A DNA stretch of 64,000 nt from Viscum album (taxonomy: Eukaryota > Streptophyta > Magnoliopsida > Santalales > Viscaceae), in contig OY728137.1 of the NCBI GenBank assembly GCA_963277665.1, positions 1,169,532,670 through 1,169,596,669 on the forward strand. The letters are read 5' to 3'. Positions 12,950-24,672 of the stretch are shown piece after piece. The notes under the pieces were generated by a model. It saw nothing but the letters and a program-made list of their open reading frames with translations, made no database searches and was not told the origin of the DNA. The position numbers and the translations under genes are program-made. Position 1 is the first letter of the stretch. Every line of letters begins with the position of its first letter.

Positions 12950-13335
12950 AGGTTTATTCTCTAAAGACAATGGATTATATATCATTCTCAAAAAATGTAA
13001 CTTACTTCTTCTTGAAATAGATTTTTGCATCACAATTTGAAAACCAATCCATAAAAAGAATAATATAAAAATCAATAATAGGTATAATGATAAGTTTAGT
13101 AACTAAATCACACTTATGTGTCATAAAGGGGACTGATCGACACATATTTTTTGTAATGATAATTCCCTTAGGAGTTTTGATTGATAACTCTTTTATTAAA
13201 TCAAACTAGAAATGTATAATTTTCTTGGAAAATTGGGATGATATAAAAGAATGCGATGATAAATAATCAAATAAAGCATTGGATAAGTTTGAGGAAATGA
13301 TTAAAGTACCTGCCACCACATCATTAGGAACTTCA
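12950..13335 (-). pseudogene. Aspartic protease region, element E
   Basis: The minus strand has a recognisable protease start: ALFDY followed by SSHSFIS near 13240. Where the family has D-S/T-G, this copy reads D-Y-L, so the flap-side glycine is missing. Element A shows a similar D-Y-F at 48382. Downstream residues IKTPKGIIITKNM and DFYIILFMDW match the expected protease C-terminal part (normally ending ILGMDW). The protease would cut gag and pol proteins. Confidence 0.65.
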
Positions 13336-14406
13336 ACCTTAGTAGTTGTGATTGCATAAGCTTGGCCTTGCTCCCTTGTCCTTCTCTAGGGAAAGTTTTT
13401 TTTTATGTTTAGAAAATTCATATGCATAATGTCTCATCTATTTACAATTATATCACTGAAAATTGGTAGATTATTTATTTCCCTTACAATCATGATCTTG
13501 GTAGTCTTTTTCTCCACACTTATAACAGACTCCCATTCCCTTCAGGCAAGTACCTGAGTTTTTCTTTCCACAATTACTTCAGGGTGGAAAGTCAACTCTT
13601 CCCTTCTTCCCCATTTACTTATTTCCTTTTATAGAATGTTCAGTAACCATATTATTCTCTTTCTTTACTTTAAAGTCATAAGACTTAGAGAATTAATTTT
13701 CTATCTTGATAGAACATAAGACTATATCTTAGTATGATGAGAAAGTTTAGCAGACCAGTTCCTATCAAAGGAATGGTTTTAAACCATCAAATAATCAATC
13801 AATATTACTCCTTGGGTTATTTATATAGTCTACAACATGCCTTACTAACCTTGTGAAGTTAGCTTCATACTTTTCAAAATTCTCATCCTATTTTTATCTT
13901 AGACTCAGAAACTTCCTTTCCATATCTTCTCACTATTCATGAGGAAATTATTTTTCTAAGAAAATTTCTTTAAATTATCACCATTCCATGTTTTCTATTT
14001 TTTCCTCCTTTTTGTTTTAAATTAATGACCACCATTGATCTGTGTCTCCCAAAAGATGATAAATTTCCATAAAAAACTTCACCCTTTTATCACATCTCAA
14101 AGTAAGAAATATCTTATCTAAGGAACTTATCCACTACTCGGTTAAAAATGGGTTTATAGTCCCATTAAATGATTGAGGATATTATCGTATAAAGTGATCT
14201 AACATTGATCCTCCACATTGCGGATCAGGATGCTCCATACGGGTAAGGTTATTGTTTATAACCTGAGTTATATGTCCCAGTATACTTATATGTTTCTCAA
14301 CACCAGTCGCAACTCTAATACCAACATCATTATCTTTTATAGGAGGAAAATCCCTATATAGGATTCGTTCATTGATACGATTTCCATTCCTTCCACTAAG
14401 ATCCAT
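13336..14406 (-). pseudogene. gag: gag with zinc knuckles, element E
   Basis: The start codon is at 14406-14404, followed by a 74-residue open stretch (to 14182) before the first stop. Near the 3' end, 13485-13570 reads CGKKNSGTC then CYKCGEKDYQDHDC on the minus strand. The latter is a CCHC knuckle in which the histidine is replaced by tyrosine and the glycine before it by aspartate. The middle of the gene is decayed. Zinc knuckles of gag bind the element RNA during packaging. Confidence 0.75.
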
Positions 14407-14891
14407 TTCTAAATAATGGAATACACTATATTAGGTTATGAATCATAATGTATAATCTCAATACTAGAAAAATACTTAACATAAATTGAAATTATATGCA
14501 TAGTTTCTCATAATAATAAACATGGTTTCTTTGGGGACATATTTACTTTTAAATCCTTCATAATGGTTTGTAAAGAAAATATAAATTATCCTAAGAATAT
14601 CCCACAGGAGTGTCAAAACAGGTGCATAGTAAGGCCTATTGTCATGTACTAGGTTACCCCAAGTTAGGCCCAGGACACCTTGTCAGAGTTGTTACCCCTA
14701 GGTACATCTATTCTAGAACCACATCCACTTGTAGTATCCAGATAGGGATGTATTTCTAGGAAGATATATATAATATCTACCATACCAAAATTCTAGGATG
14801 TTATTCTATTATTATCCTCAATGTCTATATTAGGGTTATGTTCCCTAATCTATGTTTTCTAAATCTAGTTTCTAAGGTTTCTACTAAACTT
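14407..14891 (-). other. 5' untranslated leader of element E
   Basis: This stretch lies between PBS and gag. It matches the D leader (145-650) and contains TACCCCTAGGTACATC and CCACATCCACTTGTAG. No gene is seen. Confidence 0.7.
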
Positions 14892-14903
14892 CCTCTAATA
14901 TCA
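14892..14903 (-). other. Primer-binding site, element E
   Basis: The minus strand reads TGATATTAGAGG, three changes from TGGTATCAGAGC. It lies two bases from the LTR edge. Confidence 0.75.
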
Positions 14904-14905
14904 AC

Positions 14906-17900
14906 TATAATGACCCCAACCCTAGTAGCTCAGAGCTAGTGCTTTACTTTATTTCATTGGTATAATTACAAGGAACCCCATCCATAAGGACCAATCAATT
15001 TATCATTTTTGGAGACCATATTACATACATGAACTTTATATCACAAATTGAAAGGATAAACAACATAGAAACTCCATTGATAACACCCAAGAACTCTTAT
15101 ATTAACCATATAAGCCATTCATAATATACCTCTCAGAATCCTGGGGAAAATAAACATAAAAAATTTGTGATCTCTGATGCTCAGTAAGGGTAAGAATTTA
15201 GCAGAAGCAAAAAATAAACCATAATGCAAGGTGAATAACTAAAAACACTTGCTATTAAAACAAAAACTTGAGCATAATATGATAGAAATAAAAACTGAAT
15301 AAATAATACCATATAAATAATCACAAAAAAATGATACTTACCCATGGACATTCTTCTAGTAAAATAATCACATGAAATATCAAATACTAATCTCATAATG
15401 AGGTAATGCATAATGTGGTACATCATAAATATACCGTCAAGGCTTCAGCCAAGACACCATATATAATCGAGTATGACGTTAGCTCACACGCAAACTAGTT
15501 TGTCTCATGAGACCTATCGATGCATCAAGGGGCTATAGAGGGCCGCACTTGACACTTACTAAGTCAAATTCATTCCTCATATGAAAGTGGTGAAACATAA
15601 TCAACATATACATTCACATTTAAACTAACATATGAAATGTAAGTAAATTTCCCTAATCAGTAAACATAATCACTAACCATTTAGAGTAATATGGTGAATG
15701 GTATCAAGATAGCACTTAGTCAATATAATAATAAAACATTCAATAAAATATGGTAGATGATATCATAAAATATTAATCCCAATTAAACATAATAACCAAC
15801 AAGGGTTTTGAAATAGATGAAAATACTCTTATAAAAACATCAAGGGATTCTTGAGAGAAATACTCTTTTTTACTTTACAAAGAAGAGATATTTTAGAAAA
15901 AATCATTGTATAAAACTAGAAATTAACTAAGATATTTTTTCATGAAAAAATTATTGATTTTAGAAAAATAATGTCTTCTTAATACAGATTATATATGGTA
16001 CTTGAAAATAGGTAAGAAATTGAGATGTTCCCTTTAATCGGGCTTGCGTATCGGGTTTGATTGAGAAGGGAACCTTTTTAAAACATGTAATTCTCAGAAA
16101 AAAAGATGAAATGATGAGGTTGGAATTTATAAACATAATTTAGAATAATTATATAAAAATAATGAATAATCACATTGGTGTATAGAGGAAGAAATCACAA
16201 CCTGAATGAAAATGAATGTTCAGGAAGAAAACCCTTACCTTATGTCCAAATGTGTTCTGTACTTGACCTTAATGTCCCGGATAATAAAATTTAATCCATT
16301 AATTAATCAATTCATAACATTATCTACATTTATTTTATTAATTATTGTTTTATTAAGTTCATTTATGTCCTTATTTATGAGATATAGAGTTTAATTTCAT
16401 CATTCAGAAGCATTCATTTTCTTGGTTTCCTTGATCGGTTTGCTTGTGTATGAGTAATGAAGTTCATGTAAAATGGGTATAATTATCCAAAATTGGAATT
16501 ATATGTTATTAATAAATATACAGAAGTGTAAATTGTTATATATATCATTTTTTATATAGTATGAGGATGAATCATTCGATAACATGTTAATGATATTTGT
16601 TTAGATTAATTTAAGCAGTTTTAGATCACAACAAACTAATTTTATTTTATCATTATGTAAATATGTTACATACAAAAAATAAAGAGGGTTATAATATACA
16701 TTTTACAATATATTTCAACCATGAAAATGGTTCCATGAACATACTTGTAGATGATGAAAGAAAATGAAAACTTTTCGTCCTTGAAGGTAATGAAACAACA
16801 CCTCACATACAACATTTCCATTTTTAGAATAAAAGGGGAGGAGAAGGGAATCGATGATGGATTATTCCATTAGCAAAATAAAATTATATTATATATAAGG
16901 TAATGGATTCATAATGCTATTTGGATGAGGGGAGGTGAGGAAATAATAATAAAATAAAAGAACTTGAAATGAAATTAAAAGGAAAAGGAAGAGGATTTTA
17001 CCTCTTGAATACCCCTCCTTGAGAACCTCCTTAAGAGGATTGGTTTTGGTATTATATTAAGAATAAGATCTCTTGGATATAGGGGATAGACTTGGGAAGT
17101 GTATTGTGTAGAAATTTGACAAGGTTAAAATCTTGAAAGGTGTGAGGAGAAGAGGTGGCGAGGGGTGATATTTATAGTGGAGGAGAGGGGTGATTTTTGA
17201 ATATTTTATTCATTTGTTTATTATTTTGACTAAAGACTATGAATAGTTTGATAATTATCATCAAATATATTAAAATAATTAAGGATATTTTGAGATTATT
17301 GGCTTACATTATCCACACATCACCTATGAATCAATAAATCATGTATTTATCATTTATCGTAAATTATCATATTTTACTATTCACAAAAAATTCAAGTATT
17401 TTAGAAAAATCTCAAAACAATAACCCTAACCATTTTTAAACATGTAGAATTAAAAAATAAACTCAATTTTATTAAAATAATTATCTAAATATGTGAATTT
17501 CAATTTTTAATTAAATTCATCATTTACTCGAAAAAATACAGTTTTTAAAATTATAACTGATTTTATAACACTCTGAAAAAATAACTAAGGTCTCATTAAA
17601 TTATAATAAAATCATAAGACAAAAAAATATTGATTTATGAATACATTTTATGAAAATTAATTTTCTTTAAATCATTTTATTAATTATATAATTGTAATTA
17701 AATATTTATGACTTACAAAAATACCAACACTTAAATGTTAATTTTTAAAATATTCACTTACTTATACTATGATATAATTATATCATACCTTAATTTATAA
17801 GATGAATAAATTTTATTTATACATCCATGGGTTATGTTACTATTCATTAGTTCGATTTACTATTCATAAGAGTTATATTACTATTCCTAAGGTTAAGTTA

Positions 17901-18008
17901 CTATTTCATCAGTATAGGTTCTTTAACTTCTAGAAATACATCTTATTTCCTTCATTCTTCATTTATGATGTATGTATCATGTTCTATAAGTGATTTTATA
18001 TGATTTAT
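14906..18008 (-). repeat. Right (5') LTR of element E, U5-R-most of U3 (remainder at 28459-28521)
   Basis: The LTR starts TATAATGACCCC and aligns with the left LTR. It keeps the ~950 bp of leader lost from the left copy. CCCTT(A)-type motifs recur at about 15340, 15648, 16029 and 16229. The TATA box is at about 17169-17177 on the minus strand. Element C interrupts it at 18008, within the sequence that continues as ACTATATGAAAT at 28464. Confidence 0.8.
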
Positions 18009-19059
18009 TATAAGGCCCCGGCCTTAAAACTTACTTAATATTGAATTAAATGAATAATTCACATTGAGGATCTTTTTAGGTTTAGAGTTTTAGAGAATTA
18101 GGACATAACTATTACATCTCAAAAGATTACAAAGTAGAAACTTCTACTAAGTTTCCATAAAATAAAAACTCTTAAAAAGAAACATGTATAGTTCCATGTT
18201 TTAGGTAGCATGACTTTCCCTTGATCCCATCCTTGACCCTATTCCACGTTAAGTCCTGTGAAAAACATTTCAAAAACTTGGGATGAGCATAAAAAGCTCA
18301 GTAAGGGATACACAAAGAATGAAAACTGTTAGTTTTTCAAAACAACAAGTAAACCATGTATACTTTATCAAAGTAATACTTTTCACCTTTATGAAGTAGT
18401 AAAAACTCTTTACTGAATAAAAGTTCATTACTTACCCTTCTGTAACCAAAAGATTACCATAAAACCCATATAAAGATCACATAACATATAAAGGTAACTT
18501 GGGACATAAACATACTTAAATGGAATAACCATACGGTCAACTTCCACACATACTTAATGAAATAGCCATACGACCGACTTCTATACCCAATGAATTGGAG
18601 GTTATAATGTAACCACCCGTCCAGGTATTCACGGCACCACCCGTCATATGGTTTATCATGTAACCACCTGTCAAATGTCCAAGTACCATTATAAAATCAT
18701 AAGACATAAAACAAATATAATGGAAAGAAAACATTTCCACACTTCGATCAAAATATATCACTTAAATATATTGACATAACAAATCCATTATAAAAACCAT
18801 TTTCAATACCAAAATACATAAAAGAGTATATGGTATTTATTTCATTTTAAAAAACATTACGGCTTGTTGAGGAAGCCAAAGACCAAATAATACTCGCGGT
18901 GGCGGAAAAGGTCGTTGTCACCGTGTATGTTAAAAGTAACATTCCTTTTTGTCATTTAGTAAAAATCTTAGTAGAAAAAGATTCCTTTTGTATAAAAGTA
19001 AAAGTCAAAGGGGTTTACACACCGTATAAAAGATAGTTGTTTATAAAATGAAATATGCC

Positions 19060-21010
19060 TCAATGAAAGGAGATTGAGACGAAGTCCCTTACAAAGTCGG
19101 TATCCTTAGATTAAGGATAAATAAATTACATGATTATGTGTGAAAAATATGAATACACAAAATATAAGTGGATATTAAGTGTAAAACAATCAGAGGTCAT
19201 TCACACATAATCTTGGAAAAACAAAACCAATGACATAGATATTTAACTCAATGAAATGAGATTGAGTTATGATTTACGATACAAGTTCGTCTAAATGATA
19301 TAAGAATTTATCAATGGGATGATTATGTGTAGAAATAGTATATCCACACAAAGGTTTATGGAAACTAAAACATAGATATTCCACACATAATCTTGGCATA
19401 ATAAAATCAAGAAGTATAGGTTTAACCCAAAGAATTGAAAGTGGGTTAAGAAGTTCCCTTACAGAAATTCGACAGCCTAACGACATCACTTCAAAATTCA
19501 GAAAATGAGTTGATGAGAGATAAAAAGGGTATCTCATAACTTGGACATAAAATTTACATCAATAAGGATATATAAGAACATATACCAACATAATAGTATG
19601 TGAATTAAAAGACATAACAAAATAAGTCTTTTAAAAAGAGGAGGGTGAAATGTTCCCTTACCGACTTGGGTAACTTTCGAAACGTACACCCCATTGAAGA
19701 AGGGTGATACAATGAATATGTAAATGCACATAAATGAAATTATATTAAACAAAGAGTATAATAATGGTAAGTACATACACCACTAAAAGGAAATGGTGGC
19801 AAATGTAGCATAAATCTCACGGGACTAAAAGTGAGATGAACAATCCCTTATGAAAACTCGGCAGCCTAACGGCGCCACATAAAACTTCCAAAAAAGGATT
19901 GATGAGATCAAATAGAGTCTCTCATCATATTAAAATAAAATTTATAGTAAGATTAATATAAAAGAACATCCCCCATCATAACAAATAGGAGCTTAAAATA
20001 AGTGACATAAAGGAGAGTACTTAAAAAGAAAGAGAGAGGTTAGATCTCTTACGAAAATTCAGCAGCCTAACGGCGCCACTCAAAACTTCCAAATTGGATT
20101 GATGAGAAAAAATAGGGTCTCTAATCATATGAACATAAAAATTAAAGTAGGATTAATATAAAATAACATCCCAATCATAAGAAATATGAGCTTAAAAGGA
20201 ATGACATAAAAGAGTGTACTTAAAAAGAAAGAGAGGAGTAGGATCCCTTACCTCAAGTATGACTTGTCTTATTCGTTTCTTTATATTCCTGAATAATAAA
20301 CTTTGGTCAAATTATAATTTCTTATGTAAATATTTTAAAGATTATTATTCAGTTTATATCACATATTATAATGTTATAATAATTGGTTAATAATGAGAGT
20401 TCATATCAGACATTTTTGTCGATGTTTGGTACATGAGTCAAAAATGAACTTGTTTGAAAATGATTGTCCATGTAGTTATAAGTAAATCATCTCCAGAATA
20501 GTATTAATGATTTAAATATCATATATATCCAGTAAATTTTCATTTTATACTACTCCATAACATTTTGAGATAAAAATAAATGAAATGCACCGTTCATGGA
20601 GACGGTAGGCCGTACGCACGCATGAACGCTACTTTCATTTCATTGTCATTTTAATGGAATTAAAAATAATTGATATATATATATATTATAATTCCAGTAT
20701 AATATATATGTTATATAGTTCACATATGTTCATTAATTTCATTCTTTATACATTCCATGTATTGCATGAACGAGTCACATCACTTGAGGGGGCGGTAGTC
20801 CACACTTCCTCGTATGAAATTATCGCATTTGCACAACATGAAAAGCATAAAGGCTTATTTTAAATATAAAATTCAGAAGAATATATAAAACATAAATACC
20901 ATATATATCATATATAAAATATAGTGACATCATAATGGACACCATTAAAGGAGTTAAAATAAGATTGAACAATCATCGTTTCGTGAGGCAGAAATTCGCC
21001 AACCACAGAA
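19060..21010 (-). repeat. Phased repeat array, about 195 bp per unit, in the C LTR leader
   Basis: Units are marked by a CCCTTAC-type motif at about 19081, 19270 (degenerate), 19452, 19653, 19847, 20043 and 20245, spaced 182-202 bp. Several units add a GC-rich block such as CAGCCTAACGGCGCCAC. A second motif set follows at about 20589, 20783 and 20975, including GGAGACGGTAGGCCGTACGC. On the transcribed minus strand the motif reads GTAAGGGA, resembling a 5' splice donor. The same organisation is seen in the right LTR as far as its deletion, and in element D. Confidence 0.65.
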
Positions 21011-21354
21011 ACAGTATGTTCTTTAACTATTAGATGAAGGTGTGTGTAAGTGTAGCTCGAATCCTTAAAATAAAAACATCATATTATATTGAAGATACTT
21101 CTTTTGTTACAAAATAAAGGAATAAAAAGAGTTTATAGGGTTGGAGAAGAAAAATAAAACAAAAGAACACAAGTGAAGACATTACCTTAAAATCGGGTAA
21201 CTCTTCTTGATTTGAGCTCAAAGGCTTCCTTGGGAAGGATTATGCCCAAAGGTGAGGCTTAAATGATGAAGATAGGGACGTGGAGAGATGAAATGGGCAG
21301 GGGTTTTCCAAGCCAAAGGCTTGATAGGTGTGTGTAAGATGGTAGAGTTGGGGG

Positions 21355-21365
21355 CCTTTTATAAG
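21355..21365 (-). promoter_or_regulatory. TATA box of the C left LTR
   Basis: The minus strand reads CTTATAAAAGG, a strong plant TATA. The same sequence is at 26823-26833 in the right LTR. Predicted transcription start is about 30 nt further on the minus strand. Confidence 0.65.
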
Positions 21366-22992
21366 AGAAAAGGAGGGGCACTCTTGGAAAGTTATAAAAT
21401 ATTACTTTATTATAAAATGATTTTCGGATTTTAAAGGTCCCAAAAGGATATATTTCGAGGATAAGGTGATAAGGTTTAGAAATCCACCCATACAATAGGT
21501 TTGTGACAAGTTTAGGTCTTAGATTTTACATTATCTTTTCATTTTATTTAAATCATTAAATAATGAGGTAATCACTGCATCATCATGGTGTCATAAATAA
21601 TTTAATTTATTTAATGTCTAAAAATTATAAAAAAAATATCATGATGTAGGAAATATTTTTATCTTTATAATTAATATTTATAGTAAAAAATATAACATGT
21701 ATAATCCCATCTAAAAATTGTTTTAGTAAAACAACACATGTTTGTGACATTTTAATTTTAAGTTTAAATAAAAAGGTATTAATGTCATTTTCCTACCAAA
21801 GTGGCTCCATGGGGTCCCAAAGTTGACCCATGGATTGTATTGGTCGGACATGACACATCCAATGAGGGTAGGACATGTGTCTAGGTCATTTCATATTATT
21901 AAAACATTATTTTTACCTTAAATTACACTAATTACATCTAATCGCGATTAATAAACTTAAAAGTTACTATTCACCAAAAAATTATTTTAATCCCTTTGAA
22001 CCACATTTTACTTCTTAATGACAACCATGTATGTCGGATTTTTGAAATTAAAATCACATAAGTGGTAAATTTTCATTTAAAAGAAAAATCAGTTTCTTTA
22101 ACTACCACTTAGTGGTTTCACTATTCATCAAAATTAAAGTTTTTCAGAAAATTACCAAAAATTCACCCTAGGCTATATTTGATATTCAGAATTAAAAAAT
22201 GATGTATATTTTACAAAATTCAAAACATATAATTTACATTAATTAATTTAATAATTAATTCCCGTTTTCAGAGCAAATAGCGTGTTTTTATGAAACAATA
22301 AGTATCAAAAGATTGACACTAGTTTAAGTCCAATTTCAAGATGAAATTAATTCCAACGACCACTATTGGATTAAATGGTAAAAATATATTCTAATCTCAC
22401 TTTAAAACCAATTCAAAAGATAATATAATCATATAAATAAATTATATTAAAAAGTGGTTTTGAATTAAAATACAACAATTTTCACTATTCATTAAAAAAT
22501 GAACTTTATCAGAAAAATACCAAAAATTTACACAAAGTAAATTTTGATGTCCCGATTCTAAAGAATAATTTTATTTTGTAAAATATAACACATAAAATTG
22601 TCAAAAAGTGGATTTAAAAGAGGTTCGTCATCAAAAGGCGGTTAATCGACCTTTTAAAGAATATTAGAATGTTTACGCTTAAAATTGGATTCATTCGCAT
22701 TTTTAATCCTCTAACATTTATTGTAAAAAGTAAAAATATTTGACAAAAATATATAATCATTTTGTAGTTAGTTCTGTTCATTCCCGCCATTACAACGGCT
22801 AGGCGTTAACTACAATTTAAAATAATATTATTTTATTATTAGAGTGCAATGTAAGATTCCCAAGAAACTCGTTGTTGCGTATTGGGTACGCCATCGAGCA
22901 TAGCGTCCCCTTTAAAGTTATATTAATATTTTATTCACAAGTATGGATAAATGTGAAAATGTCATATTCTTTATTTACCTGGGGTGTTACAT

Positions 22993-23006
22993 CCTTCCCC
23001 CCTTTT
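22993..23006 (-). other. Polypurine tract, element C
   Basis: The minus strand reads AAAAGGGGGGAAGG directly before the 3' LTR. It is intact and well placed. Confidence 0.85.
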
Positions 23007-23949
23007 GGGAATTGCGTCCTCACAATTTTAAAATTGGGCTTGGAAACTTCATTGAAAATCCCACATCGGAACAAGAGTCAGTAAAACAATCACTTTAAAA
23101 TAAAGAAAGATAAGTACAAAGGTCACCCGAGTTAACCCATACTAGGATTACAAGTATGAAAATATGGACATGGAGAAAAAAACAAAAGGGTCATTTTCTG
23201 AGGGAGAGTGATAGTAAACATGTCTAGGAGAAAGTTAACCATAAGAAAATCACAAACTTGTGATGGGTTAAACAGTATGTGATTCCCCAGCAGGAAAAGA
23301 TAACAGACAAAATTTTTGTTTTAAGTTACTCTTCATTGAGGAATTTATTTTTGAGGTTAACTAAATCATAATGAAACATAATTACTTGTCACGTAGACTT
23401 TCAACTTTTACTAGATTCCATAATCAAACTCATATTTTCTCCAAAAGACGAGTATTTAGGAAGACTTGTTCACATTAAGAGTACTATAATCAACTTCTTG
23501 AAAATCACCTAATCCACAAAAGAGAAATATATATTTCCCATGTATTTAGACAAAATCCAAAACCAAAATTGTTAGTATGAGATCAGATAACCCACAAAAG
23601 TATAATCCTTTATAAAAAGAAAATCCATTCTTAATCTCCAAAATTTGTCCAAAAAAAAACCCAAAGTTCAACGAAGACCATTCGATAAACAATTGTCTAT
23701 AAAATTCTTCAAAGTAAACCAAACTAAGATTGAAACCCAAATATTTGAAGGATTTAATCACATAGTCTTCCAAGGTACAAATTAAATTTTATCTCCAAAT
23801 AACATCAGTTGCTCTTAAATTCTCATATTGAAAAGTAATTAACTTAATCACATATCCTCCATGATAGGTTAATAATTTCCATAGATAACCCAAAATAAAC
23901 TTACTCTTGATTCCTAAAATCATCTAACTAAAAAGAATTAGTCAAACTA

Positions 23950-24080
23950 ACCAGGGAATTCACGTAGTCCAGTGGTAGGTGATAAATACCAGTCACACTT
24001 TGGTTGTGGGTTCGATTCCCACAGCTTTGTCCGACGCGATAGGTTGTCACACGGTCTGCGTGTTGTCCTCTTTCCAAAAC
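23950..24080 (+). mobile_element. tRNA-derived SINE
   Basis: TAGTCCAGTGG at 23965-23975 fits the A box of an RNA polymerase III promoter, and GGTTCGATTCC at 24009-24019 is a perfect B box. They lie about 44 bp apart, as in tRNA genes. The T stem GTGGG/CCCAC is intact. The acceptor arms cannot pair, so it is not a working tRNA. An unrelated body follows (to about 24075) with a run ending CTTTCCAAAACT. No clear target duplication was found. It sits in the opposite orientation to its host element C. Confidence 0.7.
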
Positions 24081-24297
24081 TATATAATTATTAAATCATT
24101 CCCCAAAAAGAGATAAAATATTCAAAAATAATCATAACATATTTTAACCTCAATTTTATCTCATGCCTTTCATTTTCCATCATAATATATAACAACCCAT
24201 AATTACCTCAAAAGTAAGGATCATATAAACCCTAATGGTTACCTTTATAATTATTACCTGAACTTCCACATCGATTGGTCATCTCGTACATGATGCA

Positions 24298-24465
24298 TTA
24301 CAGAACATACCATGGTACAATTGGTTGATCATGACTCCTTGATAGTTGGTTTAGAACAACCACGAGTTTCCTCATTGAATCCCCCATTTCATCCAGTCTC
24401 TTAATCAGAGAACCACCATAGTTTCCTTCAAACCTATTGTCACTTTGGTGCCTGCTATATCCATC
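24298..24465 (-). pseudogene. Possible gag N-terminal remnant in element C
   Basis: A 55-codon open stretch on the minus strand has no start codon and ends in TAA. It includes LIKRLDEMGDSMRKLVVVLN, which could form a short helix. Its position about 200 bp after the PBS suits the beginning of a gag gene. No wider similarity could be judged, so this could be chance. Confidence 0.25.
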
Positions 24466-24658
24466 GATTCACTAAAAACAGAAATGTCAGTGTGAGTATA
24501 TCAACAAAACCATCATGTACTAATGAGGAAGATAAACACTAAGATATACTTACTCATTCAATTTATCTAAAACTAGAACTCTTTCTAAAATCCTAACCAT
24601 TATGGTAATGTCACTTATGCTTAAAGAATACCCTAACCTCTAAAGTTATCTAAACCGA

Positions 24659-24670
24659 CCTCTGATACCA
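24659..24670 (-). other. Primer-binding site, element C
   Basis: The minus strand reads TGGTATCAGAGG, an 11 of 12 match to the initiator tRNA-Met complement. It lies two bases from the LTR edge. Confidence 0.9.
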
Positions 24671-24672
24671 AC

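Larger units (their letters stand above)
18009..22991 (-). repeat. Left (3') LTR of element C
   Basis: The LTR starts TATAAGGCCCCGG and ends GGGTGTTACA. On the minus strand it would run TGTAACACCC...CTTATA. It is full length and contains the phased array at 19060-21010. Short tandem units ACCACCCGTCAT and TAACCACCTGTC lie near 18610-18680. The promoter TATA is at 21355-21365. Confidence 0.9.
23007..24658 (-). other. Internal region of element C
   Basis: This 1.65-kb stretch lies between polypurine tract and PBS. It is AT-rich and has no pol similarity. It holds a SINE (23950-24080, plus strand) and a possible gag remnant (24298-24465, minus strand). Repeated ATAACCCA/AATCACATA sentences near 23550-23900 look like low-complexity sequence. 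I see no coding capacity for movement. Confidence 0.7.

Noticed and set aside
18537..18761. Small minus-strand frame also open in the other C LTR (25180-25425)
   Set aside because: It is conserved only because the two LTRs are recent copies. It reflects short tandem repeats and has no recognisable domain.
23950..24031. Possible functional tRNA gene
   Set aside because: Pol III boxes and T stem are good but the acceptor arms cannot pair, so a SINE head fits better.
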